A stretch of DNA of 64,000 nt from Channallabes apus (lineage: Eukaryota > Chordata > Actinopteri > Siluriformes > Clariidae). The notes under the pieces were generated by a model. That model did not search any database. It was not told the origin of the DNA and saw only the letters and a list, made by a program, of their open reading frames with translations. Positions 22,675 to 35,759 of the stretch are shown piece after piece (within the stretch, counting starts at the first letter, position 1; every line of letters begins with the position of its first letter). The position numbers were made by a program, and so were the translations under genes. Where the stretch lies: NCBI GenBank assembly GCA_030522415.1, contig CM060107.1, forward strand, positions 3,956,847 to 4,020,846, given 5' to 3'.

Positions 22675-24280
22675 ACAAAATTTGAAAAATATTAAAGTGG
22701 AACAAATGAAACTGAAGTTCTCTTTACAGTGTAAATGTATTAGACTAACAATTCTCTCTGACATTCTGATTCTTAAACATCATTTAATTACATACACTTT
22801 ATGGAAAGGAAATGAATAGGGAAAGAATAAAGGAACCTGCACAGACCCTGATCCCCCGTGATGACGTAGTGAACGAAGCCCCGCCCCATAAACACACCTT
22901 TGTGCTGTTCTAATAACCTGGTTGCAATGCTGTATCGTCCCAGCAGGGGGAGCAGTGACTGCTTTAGTCAGCTGCAGTTCTTGCCTTGTCTACATATTTT
23001 CATGATTAAATCCAGCTTGTCATCTTGGAGATATATACAGTGTCAGTGTCTGAGTACCGTCACTCACTATGCTTTAATAGACCCACACCGTGACACTGGA
23101 ATTTACTGCATTGTCTACATACTTTTCATCATTTCATCAAGGATGTCATCTCGCTCTCTCACTCTCATACACTTTCAAAATAATACTATAAGAAATTTAA
23201 AAATGTCGGAAGAAAATGTATATTTATATAGTAGTTAATAATGCTGCATCAGCATGTTTTACATAAATACATAATTCAGCTAAGTATGGGTAATGAGTCA
23301 TGAGTGAGTAAGAGAGTTTTTATTTCTTTAACATTGTGTGTCACTATGTATAGAGACGTATATTAACACTGTGCGTCTCTTTGTCCACAGGTGTGACTTT
23401 ACATATTCACACTTGTGGCTGTCTTCAGTCTTGTAAATGTTGTATTCTTCATGTACATTGACGGGGTGAAAAGAAGGGTTCAGCCAATAGTTCACTCGTC
23501 TTCCCATGTGGTGAAATGGTTAAAGTATCTACACTGAAGGCAGGTGATCCCCGGGTCGTGTCTTGAGAATCGCACTTTATTTATACATATATCACACGTA
23601 TGTCATGTAGTACACCACATGTTACAGAAACTATTCAATTATATTATATCACATGACTCACATGTCGTTTATTGTAAACTAATCGTGTCGTAGAGGAGAT
23701 CTCTCTATCACACACACACACACACATACACACAAACCACCTCTTTCCCAATAAGAACAGAATTCACAACCGTGACCATATTTTGTCTTGTAAATGTTGT
23801 TTTCTTCACAGATTCACAGTTTGTTCAGAGAAACAGGCAGCGCTGTGATCTAAAGACATTGAGGATGTAAAATTCTAGAGGGATCTTTGATATCTCAAAC
23901 GGGTCAGCCGTGACGATGCCTTAAACATACGCCAAAAAGTGATTAATAACTTTCTGTGTGGCCTTATGTTGAGTGACATCATATTCAGTGACATCATAGT
24001 GTGATGTCACTTATTTTCCAGCACCTATTATACACACACAGTCATATATACACACACACACACTCATACACATACACACGCATGCACACACACATCACAA
24101 ACATCAAGACTCACACACTCATCTCTCTCTCATCACAAAGGTTAACACACATACCACAAACAAACACACACACCTCTGTCTCTCTCACAGACACTAACCT
24201 GAACATGTCAGTTTAGGCCCTAAATATTTGTTGAGTGCGTTTGACATCATCCCTATATAGTGTGTGAAACAAACAAAAAC
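22675..24280. other. Non-coding, CA-rich; edge of duplication
   Basis: No gene seen. 23921-24010 matches 36432-36544, the distal piece of the duplicated block. CA-rich simple repeats occur at 23710-23738 and 24030-24110. Confidence 0.55.
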
Positions 24281-24400
24281 AACAACGTTGTCACCAGCAT
24301 GCCAGCACCAAAACACAACATATGCTGGTCAAACTGGTCACCAGCTGTGCTGGTCTATGCTGTTTTTTCAGCAGGGAAACTTTCAGGCTGGTCTGAGGCA
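24281..24400. repeat. CTGGT/ACCAG-rich repeat
   Basis: Repeated ACCAGCA and GCTGGTC words (ACCAGCATGCCAGCACC, TGCTGGTCAAACTGGTCACC) form a hairpin-prone repeat common in fish genomes, probably a MITE end. CAGTGGCGATTCTACA at 24400 looks like a separate hAT-type tip. Confidence 0.45.
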
Positions 24401-24540
24401 GTGGCGATTCTACACTGAATTGCTCCCCGGGCGAGACTAATGTGAGGGGGTGTTTTAATAAAACATGTATAAACATCTGATTAACATCGTCTAAAGAGCG
24501 GACCAGGGTCGTTTAAATTCATATATGTCTTAAATACGTA

Positions 24541-24651
24541 GGCTAAGCGTCGTTCTAACATCGGCACGGACGTCTCGGCGACGTCTTCCAGATGAGCAAA
24601 CGCCCTTTTCCAGACATCTGCCAGATGAAAAAGACGACGTCGCAACGACGT
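24541..24651. other. GACGTC-rich segment at the left edge of duplicated copy B
   Basis: Contains several ACGTC/GACGT words (CGGACGTCTCGGCGACGTCT, AAGACGACGTCGCAACGACG) in a short inverted arrangement. It ends exactly where homology to the copy A H3 promoter begins (24652). Confidence 0.6.
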
Positions 24652-24677
24652 CAATCAGCGCAGCCGAGCGTTAGGCT

Positions 24678-24684
24678 GTAAATA
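24678..24684 (+). promoter_or_regulatory. TATA-like box of H3 copy B
   Basis: GTAAATA, same spacing to ATG as in copy A. The adjacent CCAAT of copy A is TCAAT here, and the two upstream CCAAT boxes are absent because the duplication starts inside the promoter. Confidence 0.65.
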
Positions 24685-24745
24685 GGTAGCGTTCTCGCGT
24701 TTCACTCATTCTGTTTTTCTTTGACGAAGCATAGACAGCTCGTAA

Positions 24746-25159
<414 letters not shown>

Positions 25160-25187
25160 ACATTAAACTCCGTCTAAAACCCACAAA

Positions 25188-25203
25188 GGCTCTTTTCAGA
25201 GCC
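25188..25203 (+). terminator. Histone 3' stem-loop of H3 copy B
   Basis: GGCTCTTTTCAGAGCC followed by ACCTCA. The 6-bp stem GGCTCT/AGAGCC is intact. Confidence 0.93.
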
Positions 25204-25987
25204 ACCTCATTGTTTCAGAAAAATCGGCAGGTTTATCTATTTTTAATATGGTTTAGTTTTTACACATTTTCGTACACAAACTACTTGCAGTGATAAACTT
25301 ATACAATAGATTATGTATCTATATAGTGTTTGACAATTTAAAAGTTTTTTCAATTTTCCTGAAATTAAGTTTATAATAAGGGATTAGTCACTTAATGCTT
25401 GTGTATAGGTTCATGTTTTCTTATAAACATAGCATGAAAAGCAAATATGCATTTCTTATCACAATTTGGTTTGTTATAAACCTTCAGTGAAACCTCACTT
25501 TCCTTTTCCTACTCGTACAGCTGCTTTAATTGTTCATATATCATTCATATATTTTCTGTATTGTTGTACAGTTATTTTATCTTAACTTTAATTTTTATAT
25601 TTTTATTTTATTATTTCCTAGTTAAATTCACCCTCTATTTTATTTTTCATATTTATTTCCTATTCCAATTCATAGTCTTTTATTTTAAGGTCAGTTGTGC
25701 AGTTGTCTAAGCATTTCACTGTGATAAATAAAATTTGAATTTGAAATATAAGTGTAGCATATTTTAGTTTAGCATATATTAAGGCTTGAGATTATTTTAA
25801 GAAAGTAATAAAGTATATTTAACTAATAGAGAATATTTAAAACTCTTCTTCAAAACTTGCATGATGGTTATGTTTCTCTGTACTTGCTATTGTAGCATAT
25901 ATAATATATAATGCTCTGTGCTGGTATATGCATTTTAATGTTAAGGCTATTTCATCAAATTGGCTCAATTCTTCCACATTGTGCACA
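25204..25987. other. Intergenic, no gene
   Basis: AT-rich. 25560-25745 looks like a LINE 3' tail (AAGCATTTCACTGTGATAAA, AAATTTGAATTTGAAA). Confidence 0.5.
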
Positions 25988-26103
25988 TTGGGGCAGTGGT
26001 GGCTCAGAGGGCTAAGGCACTGAGTTACTGACCGGAAGGTCGGCAGTTCAATCCCCAGCTCCATCAGATTGCCACTGTTGGACCAATAAGTGACAAATAA
26101 AGG
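25988..26103 (+). repeat. tRNA-derived SINE
   Basis: GTGGTGGCTCAGAGGGCTAA (A box), ACTGAGTTACTGACCGGAAG, then GGTCGGCAGTTCAATCC (B box) and a short GACAAATAAAGG tail. Confidence 0.75.
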
Positions 26104-26687
26104 CTTAACTTAACTTGTGTACTACTGTGTGTCTCCCTCTCTCTATCTCACACACAAGTTCATGTATGAAAATGATTCCTCATACTCCCAGCACCAGTCT
26201 TTCATACTCAGAGTCCTGGAATATGGCCATGACATTTTTTATTCAGGGAAGATGCTGGATGGAAATTGTTAATGCTTTTATTTCATTTTAAGGCAAATTT
26301 CTCATCAGGGTTTTAATAATGTGTAGAAGGTTCTTAACCCAGGTCCAGGAATAAAAAATTTCCTTAATTGTTTTTTTTGCTTGATGCAGCCCAATAATTT
26401 GACACTTTGTCGATATAAAACAATAAAAAGTCCACCCCCATTGTATAAAATATGGAAGCTTGTATACACTTTCCGAGATCTTACTTTGTTAAAAATGTGT
26501 TGGTTTGGACAAGAGCCTAAGATGAAAAACGTCTTAGTCTTAGTTCTGAGTTAATTTGCTTATCCAGTTTAAAATCACTGTCCAAACACCCAGGTTTCTA
26601 GCAGTTGGTTTTACATAAAATTGAAGGGAATGAATCTCAGGGAAAGGGTCAACACAGGCTCCACTACATTGTGAAAAACAACAGTGG

Positions 26688-26892
26688 TGGCTCAGAGGGC
26701 TAAGGCACTGAGTTACTGATCGGAAGATCGGCGGTTCGATTCCCAGCTCCACCAGGTTGCCATTGTCGGACCCTTAACCCTTACTGCTCCAGTGGTGCCG
26801 TTTCATGGCTGACCCTGCACTCTGACCCCAGTTACACTGGGATATGCGAAGAAGGAATTTCACTGTGCTGTAATGTTTATGTGACAAATAGT
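26688..26892 (+). repeat. tRNA-derived SINE, longer copy
   Basis: Same head as the copy at 25988 (GTGGCTCAGAGGGCTAAGGC, GGCGGTTCGATTCCCAG). The body follows: GACCCTTAACCCTTACTGCT, GCTGACCCTGCACTCTGACC and GAAGGAATTTCACTGTGCTG. It then ends with GTGACAAAT. A truncated copy of the same insertion is at 13490 in copy A. Confidence 0.8.
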
Positions 26893-27234
26893 TTTTTTTT
26901 AAATGTGAAAGATGTGACTGTTGAAGACTTTTTCCCAATGTGTCAGTCACAAAAAAAGAATCTATGGCAACAAGAGTATGTCTTTTCAAGTCCAATAATA
27001 ATCGTTTGGATGGCTTTATAGGTGTAAATCCAGTCCTTTAGGAATTCAATGTTTAGAGCATAGATCTGACCGAACATCACTCCTAAAGCTACTGCATAAA
27101 CAAAACTCATATGATTGCAGTAAAGCAGAATTTAAAATAAATTTAATTGAATAGTTAGTAGTAAAAACTTATTTTTTAAGTAGAAAGAGCCTAAACTCAT
27201 TTATTACACACATCATTTATATATATATATACAA

Positions 27235-27530
27235 TACAGGCCAAAAGTCAGGACATACCTTCTCATCTACCTGTCAATATGTTTTCTTTATTTTCATGAC
27301 CATTTACATTGGTAGATTCTCACTGAAGGCATCAAAACTATGAATGAACACATGTTGAGTTAACGTGTGGTACTTAACAAAAAAAAGGTCTCCACAGTCA
27401 CCGGCAAAGGGGCCAACAAGTGCTAAACACCTCTGGGAACTCCTTCAAGACTGTTGGAAACCATTTCAGGTGACTACCTCTTGAAGCTCATCGAGAGAAT
27501 GTATATATAGTGTATATATATATATAAAAT
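27235..27530. mobile_element. Internally deleted Tc1-type element (copy B)
   Basis: Counterpart of 14835-15165, with GCCAAAAGTCAGGACATACC at the left and TGTTGGAAACCATTTCAGG at the right; the SPDLSPIE piece is deleted. Confidence 0.55.
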
Positions 27531-27534
27531 ATGT

Positions 27535-28600
27535 GAAAAACAGGTGTCAAACAAGTTCCCCCTGTTTAAGGATAAATGCAGAAAAGGTTGTCCTGTGCAT
27601 TTCCCTCTCAAAATCAGAATTGCAGAAAATGGTCGCTGCTCTGCTAAAATGATACCAAATGCGTTAAAATTGAGATCAAAAACAGAAAGGTTGGGAAAAA
27701 AACGGAAAACTACCATTCAAATGGATCAAAGAATAACAAAATTGGCAAAGACTCAGCCGATGATCAGTTCCAGCATGTCAAAGAACAAAGTTACCTGTGA
27801 GTACTGTTACTATTAGACTATTAGAAGACGGCTATGTGAAGTCAAGCTATCAGCAAGAAGCCCCCGCAAAGTCCCATTGTTGAAAAAAGACACGTGCTGA
27901 AGAGGTTAGAGTTCACCAAAGAACACATTGACTGGCCTAAAGAGAAATGGTGCAATATTTTGTGGACTGATGAAAGCAAGATTGTTCTTTTTGGGTCTAG
28001 AGGCCACAGACAGTTTGTCAGGCACCCAAACACTGAATTCAAGCCACAGTACACTGTGAAGACAGTGAAGCATGGAGGCACAAGCATCATGATATGGGGA
28101 TGTAGCTTCTCGTACTATGGTGTTGGCCCTATTTATCATATTTCAGGGATCATGGATCAAATTGAGTACATCAGAATACTTAAAGAGGTCATGTTGCCTT
28201 ATACCGAAGAGGAAATGCCCATAAAATGGGTGTTTCAAAAAGACAACAACCCCAAACACACCAATAAGCCGAGCAGCATCTTGGTTCCAGACCAACAAGA
28301 TTAACGTTATGGAGTGACCAGCCCAATCCCCAGACCTTAATCCAATAGAAAACTTGTGGGATGACATTAAAAATGCTGTTTCTGAGGCAAAACCAAGAAA
28401 TGCAGAGGAATTGTGGCGTGTAGTACAACTGTACAGATGTGAAGCAGATCTCAGAAACCATGGTTATACAACTAAATATTAGTTCAAAGATGCATAAGAA
28501 AGATGGAGTCCAATACATTTATGTGATTTAAATTAAACGTTATTATATGGATATGGAGCTTTTACTCACTTTTTTCAACACTGCTATTATTTTGAACACA
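27535..28600 (+). pseudogene. Tc1-like transposase pseudogene (copy B)
   Basis: Same insertion as 15166-16460. It keeps [11 protein letters not shown] (first Asp, about 27963), [10 protein letters not shown] (the second catalytic Asp is now Asn, about 28238) and PIENLWDDIKN (third motif, about 28340). The N-terminal coding part around the paired-like domain has a deletion of about 80 bases relative to copy A. The frame is lost near 28275 through a length change. It is inactive. Confidence 0.8.
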
Positions 28601-28616
28601 ACTATATAGTCTCTGT

Positions 28617-30212
28617 CAGTGGCGGACTGGGACAATAATTCAGGCCGGGAATTTGACTCCACTCCCAGTCCACCTCTGCTGCTGCAGTCACCACCACCCT
28701 ATTCATGTAATCTACTGGACTGATAAACTTGTAGGCGAACCCTATTATTGTAACAGGTAGACTACCAGATGCAATATAAATGAATAAAAAAATAACCCTT
28801 AACAACTCACTAGGAATACACCATTTATACTACCAAACCAATGACAAATAGAAAATTGGCTTTTTAAAAGAGATAATAAGAGACACATTCACATGTTGAA
28901 ATTTTACATTTTATGTATTTTCAGTGCTCAACTCTAGTATACCAAATGTATCAAACACAAACAAACTTAACAAAACCTATGACAGCGTAAGTAACAGATA
29001 ACAATGTTTACTTAATTATGGCATTATGTGGAACAGACCAGTAAGAGTAAACAGTAAGTAATTAGCACTACTAGTGCACCAGCTTTCACTGTCTCCTTCA
29101 TCTTTCCCTGAATCCTTCTCTCTCTCACTCTGCACATCTAGTTGCTCTGCAATATGAAATAAGCGTGTTCAATAATCTGTATTTATAATTGTGCAGCCAT
29201 CAGTTGTATGTCCCCCAAATCACAGTCCTACTACTGATCTTATAAATCATAAAAAGCACATGTTGTTTAAAAAGTATAGGCTGCTGCCTGCATGTTTAGT
29301 TTTGCTTATCTTAAACTTTACCTGAATGTTCCTGCTCTGACTCAAACGCTGAACTGTCCACCACCTCTACTGTAGCTCAACAGCAGGAGCATTTGCAGCA
29401 CTAGTGCTACTGCTGCTTCCTTCCTCACCTTTTCTAAATAAATAAATAAACAAACATTGTAGGCTGCATATTGTAGACTAGAAATGAAAAATCAAAATAA
29501 CTAGTACTGTATTCGTTTCCATACCATCTAGTTGATTTATTTATTAATTAAAAAATTTGACCCACTAACACTATTCTGTCTACTTTTTATTCATTTTTAT
29601 TTATTATATAAAAAATATGCTACATGTAGACAAAACGAGACTTGACACAGCACAGCAGCACTTACATATTGTTGCTCATTTGTTGGTTTAATTTTAACTA
29701 TTGTGATTATCTAAGTGATTTTGATGAAAGTGTTCGTCTGCCAAATTATTATAAATATAATTTAAATGTAATCTTGACCGACCTGTTCCCTTACTGGCGA
29801 ACATGGCTGGGATTTTGCAGCAGCTTGCTTCGTCTGCGGCCGGGGCTTTTTTCCTTTTTATACGCTCTCTCTGCTCCTCCTTTGCGTTTACGCTCCATTT
29901 TTTGAACGATTTAGTCAGATATACCCTGTCTCTGGATATAGCCAGATATTAGGCAGTGCGTCGCTGACGTTGGGAAATATGGGAGGTCATGTGGGGGATC
30001 ATGTGGGGGGTCATGTGGGAGTGTAATTTTCCCTCCTGATCTTCCCTTTCCATTGCCTGATTCGTAGATTGAGAGAGCCGTCAATTAATTCATAGTTGCA
30101 CACCAGCCTATCACATGCCAGGCTGATCGTCTGCACAGCGGCAGCCGGCAGGCCAGAACGACCGTCAGGCCACCGGGAGATGTCCCGGTGCTCCCGATGG
30201 CCAGTCCGACCC
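28617..30212. mobile_element. hAT-like non-autonomous DNA element inserted only in copy B
   Basis: Left tip CAGTGGCGGACTGGGACAAT. The right end, read on the minus strand, is CAGGGTCGGACTGGCCATCG, similar for about 16 bases. Copy A lacks this 1.6 kb, and its flanks (AGTTTCTGT and AGGTTTCCTCC) meet directly apart from some 60 bases. No transposase is visible. An exact 8-bp target duplication was not found by eye. Confidence 0.55.
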
Positions 30213-30890
30213 TGGTTTATAAGTTTCCTCCGTTTACATTTAAGCTTTTGTTTTCAACAAGTCCTATCAGTCAAAAACGTGATTTTCGTAAACATCTCAC
30301 TGAAGTACTCCGTGATAAACAGTATAATAGGCTTCATCTTAGCATTTGTCAATCAAAATATTTTTTCCCCCTAAAAAATGTGGGGTATGAGCTCCAGTAA
30401 ATAAGTTCTGCAGGACATACACAGCAAATGTAAGTACCAAATTGTCAGGCTTACAAGAGCTGAAGTCAATAAAAATAAAAAAAAAAAGTCTAATAGAACA
30501 TAAATTTGTATTATAGTGGATTCATAAAGGAACCAAACAATCCCAGTCACTTTACATGAGTGAGAGTCAACAGGAAAGTTAAATATTTACATAATAGAAG
30601 TTTTTCATTGTCCATCAATCTAGGTGTTTTTTTCCCTTAGTGTTCATGTTGTTTTAAATGATATTCACTTGAACATCTGAGATTCATGGTTTTATTTGTT
30701 GTGAGAAAGTAACAGACTTATTGTAGTGCTGCTTACATGCTAGTTCTGAATAACTCTGTACTGCTAGAAACTTTGATCTAGAACAAATCAGCTTAATCTT
30801 AATTTGATTTACAAGTAGCTCCTAGAAAATTACTTTAAAATACATTACATCTACACGGCAGGAAATGACTCTTTGACGGACAACATGGGT
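30213..30890. other. Intergenic of duplicated block, no gene
   Basis: Matches 16545-17137; no supported ORF. Confidence 0.6.
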
Positions 30891-30906
30891 GGCTCTTAAA
30901 AGAGCC
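30891..30906 (-). terminator. Histone 3' stem-loop of H2B copy B
   Basis: Minus-strand GGCTCTTTTAAGAGCC then ACCCATG. Confidence 0.95.
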
Positions 30907-30937
30907 GTTGTGTTGATGAAGGCGGCGGTGACGCGCT

Positions 30938-31375
<438 letters not shown>

Positions 31376-31376
31376 C

Positions 31377-31429
31377 TATATACAGGCTACATTGTAATTA
31401 GGCACAAGCCAAGAACGGATTTTGATTGG
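31377..31429 (-). promoter_or_regulatory. H2B copy B promoter
   Basis: Minus-strand TATA (GTATATA, 31377-31383) and CCAAT (ATTGG at 31425-31429 on plus). No ATTTGCAT octamer was seen. Confidence 0.7.
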
Positions 31430-31957
31430 TCGACATTTTAAAAATTCCTCACGTGGAGGACCTCCTACCACCCCAAGTCTTCTCCTGTTTCTCCTCCACC
31501 CTCCGCTTCGTGTCCCTTCCCGCCGTTTCAGAGTCGCGGGTTTTATTTTATATAATAATAAACAAAGATGTTTACAATAATTTCATCCAGAAAATAAGTG
31601 AATCACGTGTTCAAACATAAAATACCATGTACATATAAATTGTAAATAAACGTTATCTTTGAGTCCACATTTGTAACTAGTGTGTGTACCACAAACTTTA
31701 AATACTTGTTCATTTCTTGCGATGCTTTATATGGATTTTAAAAACGGTTTTCTGATTATTTCGCTAGAGTGAGAACTCCAAAACATCGTCTTTAGACTGG
31801 GTCCGCGAAATTGCTTTTAAATTTCTATATCTAGTTTCATCAACTGCCCGCAGATATCATGAGCGTGATGAAAGTTTTAAACGGTGTTTAGTAAGCTAAA
31901 ATGCATTTTTACACACACACAAATGAGGATAGAAACTCTTTTGATGGAGATGTGGGT

Positions 31958-31973
31958 GGCTCTTAAAAGAGCC
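31958..31973 (-). terminator. Histone 3' stem-loop of H4
   Basis: Minus-strand GGCTCTTTTAAGAGCC then ACCCACA, 31 bases after the stop. Confidence 0.95.
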
Positions 31974-32004
31974 GTTGTGTTCGCGTCGTTAACCGGTGGA
32001 GTGT

Positions 32005-32865
<861 letters not shown>

Positions 32866-33975
32866 CAGTAAGAGCTTTACCTGCACCTGCTTCATAGAAC
32901 TGCCAATTCAGTACACAGAAGGCACAGCAAAGACAGCAGTGAGTTGAGGCAAGTTTGATGGCCAACGAAGAAGGTAAGGACAAAGCTGAAATGGATGATT
33001 TTACGGACATTCAAGAGCATAGAGACTTGCTAAATCAATGAATGTGAAGGCATTTTCAACAAGAAAAAGAACTAGCTGAATTTCAACATGAAATGGCAAA
33101 TGATGAAGAGTTAGCTCTACCACGTCGTACAGAACGTCCCTACAAGCCTGCTGTGAAAATGCAAGCATATCAAAGGGAGGAGTTAAATAAAAAGGAAAGA
33201 CGTTTAATGAGCTTATATGAACAATGGAAAATTCAAATCAGAAAAGCCCGAGAAACTTTAAAGAAAGACATTTCAGAGTCTGAACTGGCTACTGTGGCAG
33301 ATAACGTTGAAGAAAGAATGAATGACGTTTTGAAATGTTATAATGAAACCAGAGAGGGAGTCACGCCATCCACTGAACTTAGAAGGAAAATTGATGCTTG
33401 TGAGGCTGTGACAAAGAACATTGTGAAAATAGTCTTAGAGCGCCTATCAATGAGTGGAGATTTCAATGAAGAGGATGCACGGCACCAACTTCATCAGCTA
33501 TTAACCCATGAATATGCACACTATATGGAACTGCCTCTCAGTCACGATCTAGTCAGCGTTCTGATTCGAGCATAGCTGCAAAAAGAGTGGAAGCAGCCGC
33601 TGAGCTTGCTGCGAAGGAAGCCGAATACAGAGCAATGCAAGAGGAAGTAAAGCAAAAGGAAAAAATTAGAGTAATGGAAGAGCAGTATAAAGGGGATCTT
33701 GAAATACAGCATGCTCACTTAGAACATCTACAAGCCTGAGAGAGACATGGATGCAGCTCGCGCTAGACTTCTCAAATCTATGAGAGAGAAATCAAACAGG
33801 AGCACGTGCCTCAGCTCACACAGCTAAACAACAAACAGTTCACTTTGAAAGACACATTGGCGCCCCCTACTGACGTTTCCAATTCGGCCCAAGCAATTCA
33901 GGAGAGCATAGCTGCCAAGAGACATCCAATTCCAACTCCCTCAGTTTTTAGTGGTGACCCAATCTACTACTGTAG
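32866..33975 (+). pseudogene. BEL/Pao-type gag remnant (copy B)
   Basis: Counterpart of 18434-19545. The 160-codon piece lies at 33093-33575, followed by the frameshifted SSIAAKRVEAAAELAAKEAE and LPIPTPSVFSGDP-type parts (here RHPIPTP). It shares the same inactivating frame changes with copy A, so it was already dead before the duplication. It differs by a few residues (for example Ala for Thr in RPYKPAVK). Confidence 0.6.
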
Positions 33976-34544
33976 TAAGATAATTCATTACATACAAACA
34001 TTCATATTTCTCAGAGCTGTGTGTGTGTGTGTGTCTCTCTCTCTCTCTCTGTGTGTTTGAATTTGAAATTGATGTTTAAATCATATAATTCACTAGAGCA
34101 CCTGCAGTGATAGTGACACAAACGCCTATCAGAATGTAGAGGAATGTTTATATCATGTGACGTAATCAAATGTGAGTGACAGGTGAAGCTTGTGGTGAGT
34201 TCGGTCAAAATGTGGAACCATAAGAACCATAAGACAGTCAGATGTAGATATCGGTGCCGTGGGCAGACACACAGAGCAGCATGTTGGTGACGCCAGCACA
34301 ATGCAGACGTGAAACAATAATAAATCAATTGTAATGGTGGTGACATTTGTGTGATCAGTTTACTGTTCCTTCAATGCAGGTTACATTTTTCATGCCACCG
34401 TATGGTTGCTGCCCTGATTCTAGTGTGTGAGGCAGGTTACTGCCCAAGAAGATCTCTCACTGAGTGTACGAGACGGGGAGGGGAGGAGAGGTGGACACTA
34501 GCTCAGGTCTCACCACTGGAAGTCTGAGTACAGGGAAGTGCTAA

Positions 34545-35045
34545 CTGAGCCTTTAAATGGTCTCTCAGTCAGGTTCAGTAGGCTGGCTGAAACAATGGAT
34601 GAAGGAAAAAAATGTGGTAGAAAAAGGTGCAGAAGCTACAGCGATAATTTCATCTGGAAATCACTGTCCGTGAGTCTGGAGGAAGAGAGGAGAGGGACAG
34701 AATCCAAGTTGCTTGAGGTCCAGTATAAACTTTGCACAGTCAGTGGTGGTTTGAGGAGCGATGTCATCTGCTGGTGATCATGCTGTTCACTACTCCGACA
34801 TTTCTGTGTTCAAAATCTTTATTTTTATTTTATTTATTGATCTTAAGTAACATTCTAATTTACTAAGGTACAGAATTTTGGGTTTTCATTAGCTGTGAGC
34901 CATAATCATCAAAAGCAAAAGAAACAAACCCTTGAAATATATCAGTAATCAATCTACATAATATATGAGTTTCACTTTTAAAACTACAAAAAAAAAAAGT
35001 ACTGAAATTAATCACCATTTTGCTGATATTCTAATTCACTGAGAT
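34545..35045 (+). pseudogene. Further-deleted Tc1/mariner-like remnant (copy B)
   Basis: Matches 20274-20504 and then jumps to sequence near the right end. The left terminal repeat and the SPDLNP coding part are missing. An open stretch with KKCGRKRCRS remains. Confidence 0.7.
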
Positions 35046-35047
35046 GC

Positions 35048-35049
<2 letters not shown>

Positions 35050-35080
<31 letters not shown>
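35050..35080. repeat. (GT)n microsatellite
   Basis: About 15 GT units at the start of the finTRIM intron on the minus strand. Confidence 0.93.
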
Positions 35081-35083
<3 letters not shown>

Positions 35084-35088
35084 CTCAC

Positions 35089-35691
35089 CTGTTTCTCAGC
35101 TCTTTCTGCTGCGGCTGTGACGGTGTCGTGTCCTCTGTGATTATCCATCGTACACATATAACAGATACAGGTTTGATCAGTACGACAGTAGATCTTCATG
35201 AGTTCGTTATGTTCAGAGCAGATCTTCTCTTGGAGTTTTGCTGAAGCTTCAATTAATGTGTGTTTTTTCAAAGCAGGAAGTTCTAGATGAGGTTTCAGGT
35301 GAGTTTCACAAAGAGAAGCCAGACACATCAGACAGGACTTGACGGCTTTGTGTTTTCTCCCGGTGCAGAAATCACACTCCACATCTCCCGGTTCAGCGTA
35401 ACAGTGAGGAGGAGAAGCAGCTTGGACTTCAGGCTTCTTCTTCAGTTTCTCCACCACTTCAGCCAGCATGTTGTTTCTGTGTAGAACAGGCCTTGGAGTG
35501 AAAGTGTCTCTGCACTGAGGACAGCTGTAGACACCCTTCTGATCCTCCTGATCCCAGCAGCCATTAATACACACCTTACAGAAACTGTGACCACAGGGGA
35601 GAGTCACCGGATCCTTCAGGAGATCCAGACACACTGGACAGATGAACTGATCCACTGAAAACTGATCTACTGAAATACTGGCCTCAGCCAT
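35089..35691 (-). CDS. finTRIM-like gene, exon 1 (RING plus B-boxes), copy B
   Basis: 201 codons up to a splice donor (CAG|GTGAGA, exon end 35089). RING C3HC4 with C18, C21, C33, H35, C38, C41, C57, C60. Then comes a finTRIM linker and a B-box-like set ([27 protein letters not shown]). A second B-box follows ([32 protein letters not shown]), and the coiled-coil start is AAERAEKQ. Known finTRIMs are E3 ligase-type proteins of fish innate immunity, with coiled-coil and SPRY exons after this one. None are found downstream, where transposon, gag and histone sequence lie instead. A read-through product would end in a His-Thr run from the microsatellite. The tandem [10 protein letters not shown] near the N-terminus is shared with copy A. 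Confidence 0.8.
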
Positions 35692-35729
35692 TTTCCTGCA
35701 CTAACACACTGAGGGAGAGACACAGTCTG

Positions 35730-35741
35730 AGTTTCATTTTC
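35730..35741 (-). promoter_or_regulatory. ISRE-like element upstream of finTRIM copy B
   Basis: Minus-strand GAAAATGAAACT fits GAAANNGAAACT exactly, 39 bases before the ATG. The copy A site differs only at one N position. Confidence 0.65.
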
Positions 35742-35759
35742 TTTGACAATAACTTCCTG

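Noticed and set aside
25988..26060. tRNA gene
   Set aside because: A and B boxes are present but the cloverleaf is poor and a SINE body follows; several copies exist in the window.
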